A DNA stretch of 64,000 nucleotides from Sphaerotilus hippei (GTDB lineage Bacteria > Pseudomonadota > Gammaproteobacteria > Burkholderiales > Burkholderiaceae_C): assembly GCF_003201595.1 (NCBI RefSeq), contig NZ_QJJS01000022.1, positions 1-64,000 of the forward strand, written 5' to 3'. This document shows, piece by piece, positions 63,095 to 64,000 of this stretch (its first letter is position 1; each line of letters begins with the position of its first letter). The notes under the pieces were generated by a model, which worked only from the letters and a program-made list of their open reading frames with translations, was not told the origin of the DNA and did no database searches. A program made the translations under genes and the position numbers.

Positions 63095-64000
63095 TCAGAA
63101 CATCAGGCCGGTGTGCTGCTCGAGCAGCGCGCGGCGGGTGGTCGGGCTGGCCAGCTGCTGCAGCCACCAGGCCAGCGCGCTGCCCGGCGGGGCGGCGGAG
63201 CGGCGCCAGGCGTAGTGCAGGTCGATCGGCGGGACCGGCTCCTCGAGCTGCCGCAGCACCAGCCGGCCGGCCTCGACATGGCGGCGCACCAGCGTCTCGG
63301 GCAGGCGGCCGCAGGCCAGGCCGCGGATCTGCGCCTCGAGCTTGGCCACCAGCGAGGGCAGCGTCAGCACGTCCTGCCCCGGCTGCACGCCGAAGGTGCG
63401 GCGCTCCATGCGCTGCGCGGTGTCGGCGATGGCGGCGATGCGGTGGCGGGCGACGACGCTGGCGGGCACCGGCTCGGGCTCGTGGGCCAGCGGATGGTGG
63501 GGCGCGACGGCCATCACCATGTCGAGCACGCCCAGCGGCTCGCAGCGCACCTCCTGCTGGGCGGCCGAGGTCGGGATGACGCCGATGGCCAGGTCGACCT
63601 GGCCGGTCAGCAGCGCCTCCCAGGTGCCGGTCAGCACCTCGTGCTGCACCCGCAGGCGGGTCGGCGGCGGCCCGCCGGTGGCGGTCTCCAGGCCGTAGAA
63701 CGCCTCGATCAGGTCGTAGAGGGCCGACGGCGCGATGATGGTGTCGACCGCGATCGCCAGGCTGGTCTCCCAGCCGGTGGCCACCCGCTGCACCCGATTG
63801 GCCACCGCATCCATCTGCTGCAACAGGCGACGGCCCTCGCTGAGCAGCTCCTGCCCGGCGGCCGTGAGCTGGGCCTGGCGCGAGCTGCGGTCGAACAGCA
63901 GCGCGTCGAGCGCCTCCTCGAGCTGGCGCACGTTGTAGGTCAGCGCCGAGGGCACCTTGCCCAGCTCGCGGGCGGCCGCGGCGAAGCTGCCGGTGCGGGC
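63095..64000 (-). CDS. LysR-family regulator, N-terminus beyond the window
   Basis: The visible 301 residues cover the end of the helix-turn-helix ([31 protein letters not shown] in parts) and the complete periplasmic-type ligand domain. The true start lies beyond 64000; a GTG at 63955 is internal. Segments such as [14 protein letters not shown] are typical of the effector domain. The ligand and targets are unknown. Confidence 0.9.
   Translation of the reverse strand, partial: ARTGSFAAAARELGKVPSALTYNVRQLEEALDALLFDRSSRQAQLTAAGQELLSEGRRLLQQMDAVANRVQRVATGWETSLAIAVDTIIAPSALYDLIEAFYGLETATGGPPPTRLRVQHEVLTGTWEALLTGQVDLAIGVIPTSAAQQEVRCEPLGVLDMVMAVAPHHPLAHEPEPVPASVVARHRIAAIADTAQRMERRTFGVQPGQDVLTLPSLVAKLEAQIRGLACGRLPETLVRRHVEAGRLVLRQLEEPVPPIDLHYAWRRSAAPPGSALAWWLQQLASPTTRRALLEQHTGLMF

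Overview
The window is about 64 kb of GC-rich chromosomal DNA from a betaproteobacterium. It is most likely a member of Burkholderiales of the Leptothrix/Rubrivivax/Sphaerotilus/Ideonella type. This is inferred from the iscR-iscS-iscU-iscA-hscB-hscA-fdx order followed by dnaQ, the uvrB/tyrB divergent pair, a trimeric OmpC-type porin, a PEP-CTERM protein, and a urtABCDE operon beside urease genes. No taxonomic marker gene such as rRNA is present, so the assignment is tentative.

Layout. 1-1250: remnant of a mobile element next to tRNA-Val(CAC). It holds the end of an IS3-family insertion sequence, an IncQ RepC-like fragment, an AlpA-type regulator and tandem repeats. 1327-8299: ISC iron-sulfur cluster operon plus dnaQ on the minus strand. 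The IscR-type operator lies inside the end of the upstream tyrosine phosphatase gene. 8296-13579: uvrB, an aromatic aminotransferase and a glycosidase-like lipoprotein with a CBM60-like domain. 13954-23405: purine (urate) catabolism with puuD, uraH, a GntR regulator, puuE, a uraD-allC fusion, an M20 hydrolase and a NitT/TauT-type ABC transporter. 23622-26512: PEP-CTERM protein, 2OG-Fe(II) oxygenase and porin. 26513-27150: a non-coding stretch with DnaA-box-like nonamers, a parS-like site and a 23-bp direct repeat. 27151-30488: ureD, a small secreted/membrane protein, GST and a flavoprotein. 30631-34281: a compact module of a SARP-like AAA regulator, a CsgG-like lipoprotein and a small exported protein. 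34347-40262: urea ABC transporter urtEDCBA on the minus strand. 40496-45586: a 1696-residue CheB-CheR-PAS-GGDEF-EAL protein. 45611-50141: a response regulator and an NCS1-permease/histidine-kinase fusion. 50251-58382: urease genes ureA-ureJ-ureB-ureC and ureE-ureF, interrupted by a cytochrome c, an esterase, LemA and two TPM-domain genes. 58496-64000: secreted intradiol dioxygenase-like protein, MFS transporter, ParA ATPase, FKBP, GluQRS and a LysR regulator cut by the window end.

How it fits together. From 14 kb to 58 kb most genes serve reduced-nitrogen salvage. Urate is taken through 5-hydroxyisourate and OHCU to allantoin and allantoate. Urea is imported by UrtABCDE and split by urease. 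A transporter-like sensor kinase sits directly upstream of ureA and may sense a nitrogenous substrate. The urease cluster is unusually dispersed: ureD lies 22 kb from ureA, foreign genes separate ureC from ureE, and ureG is not in the window.
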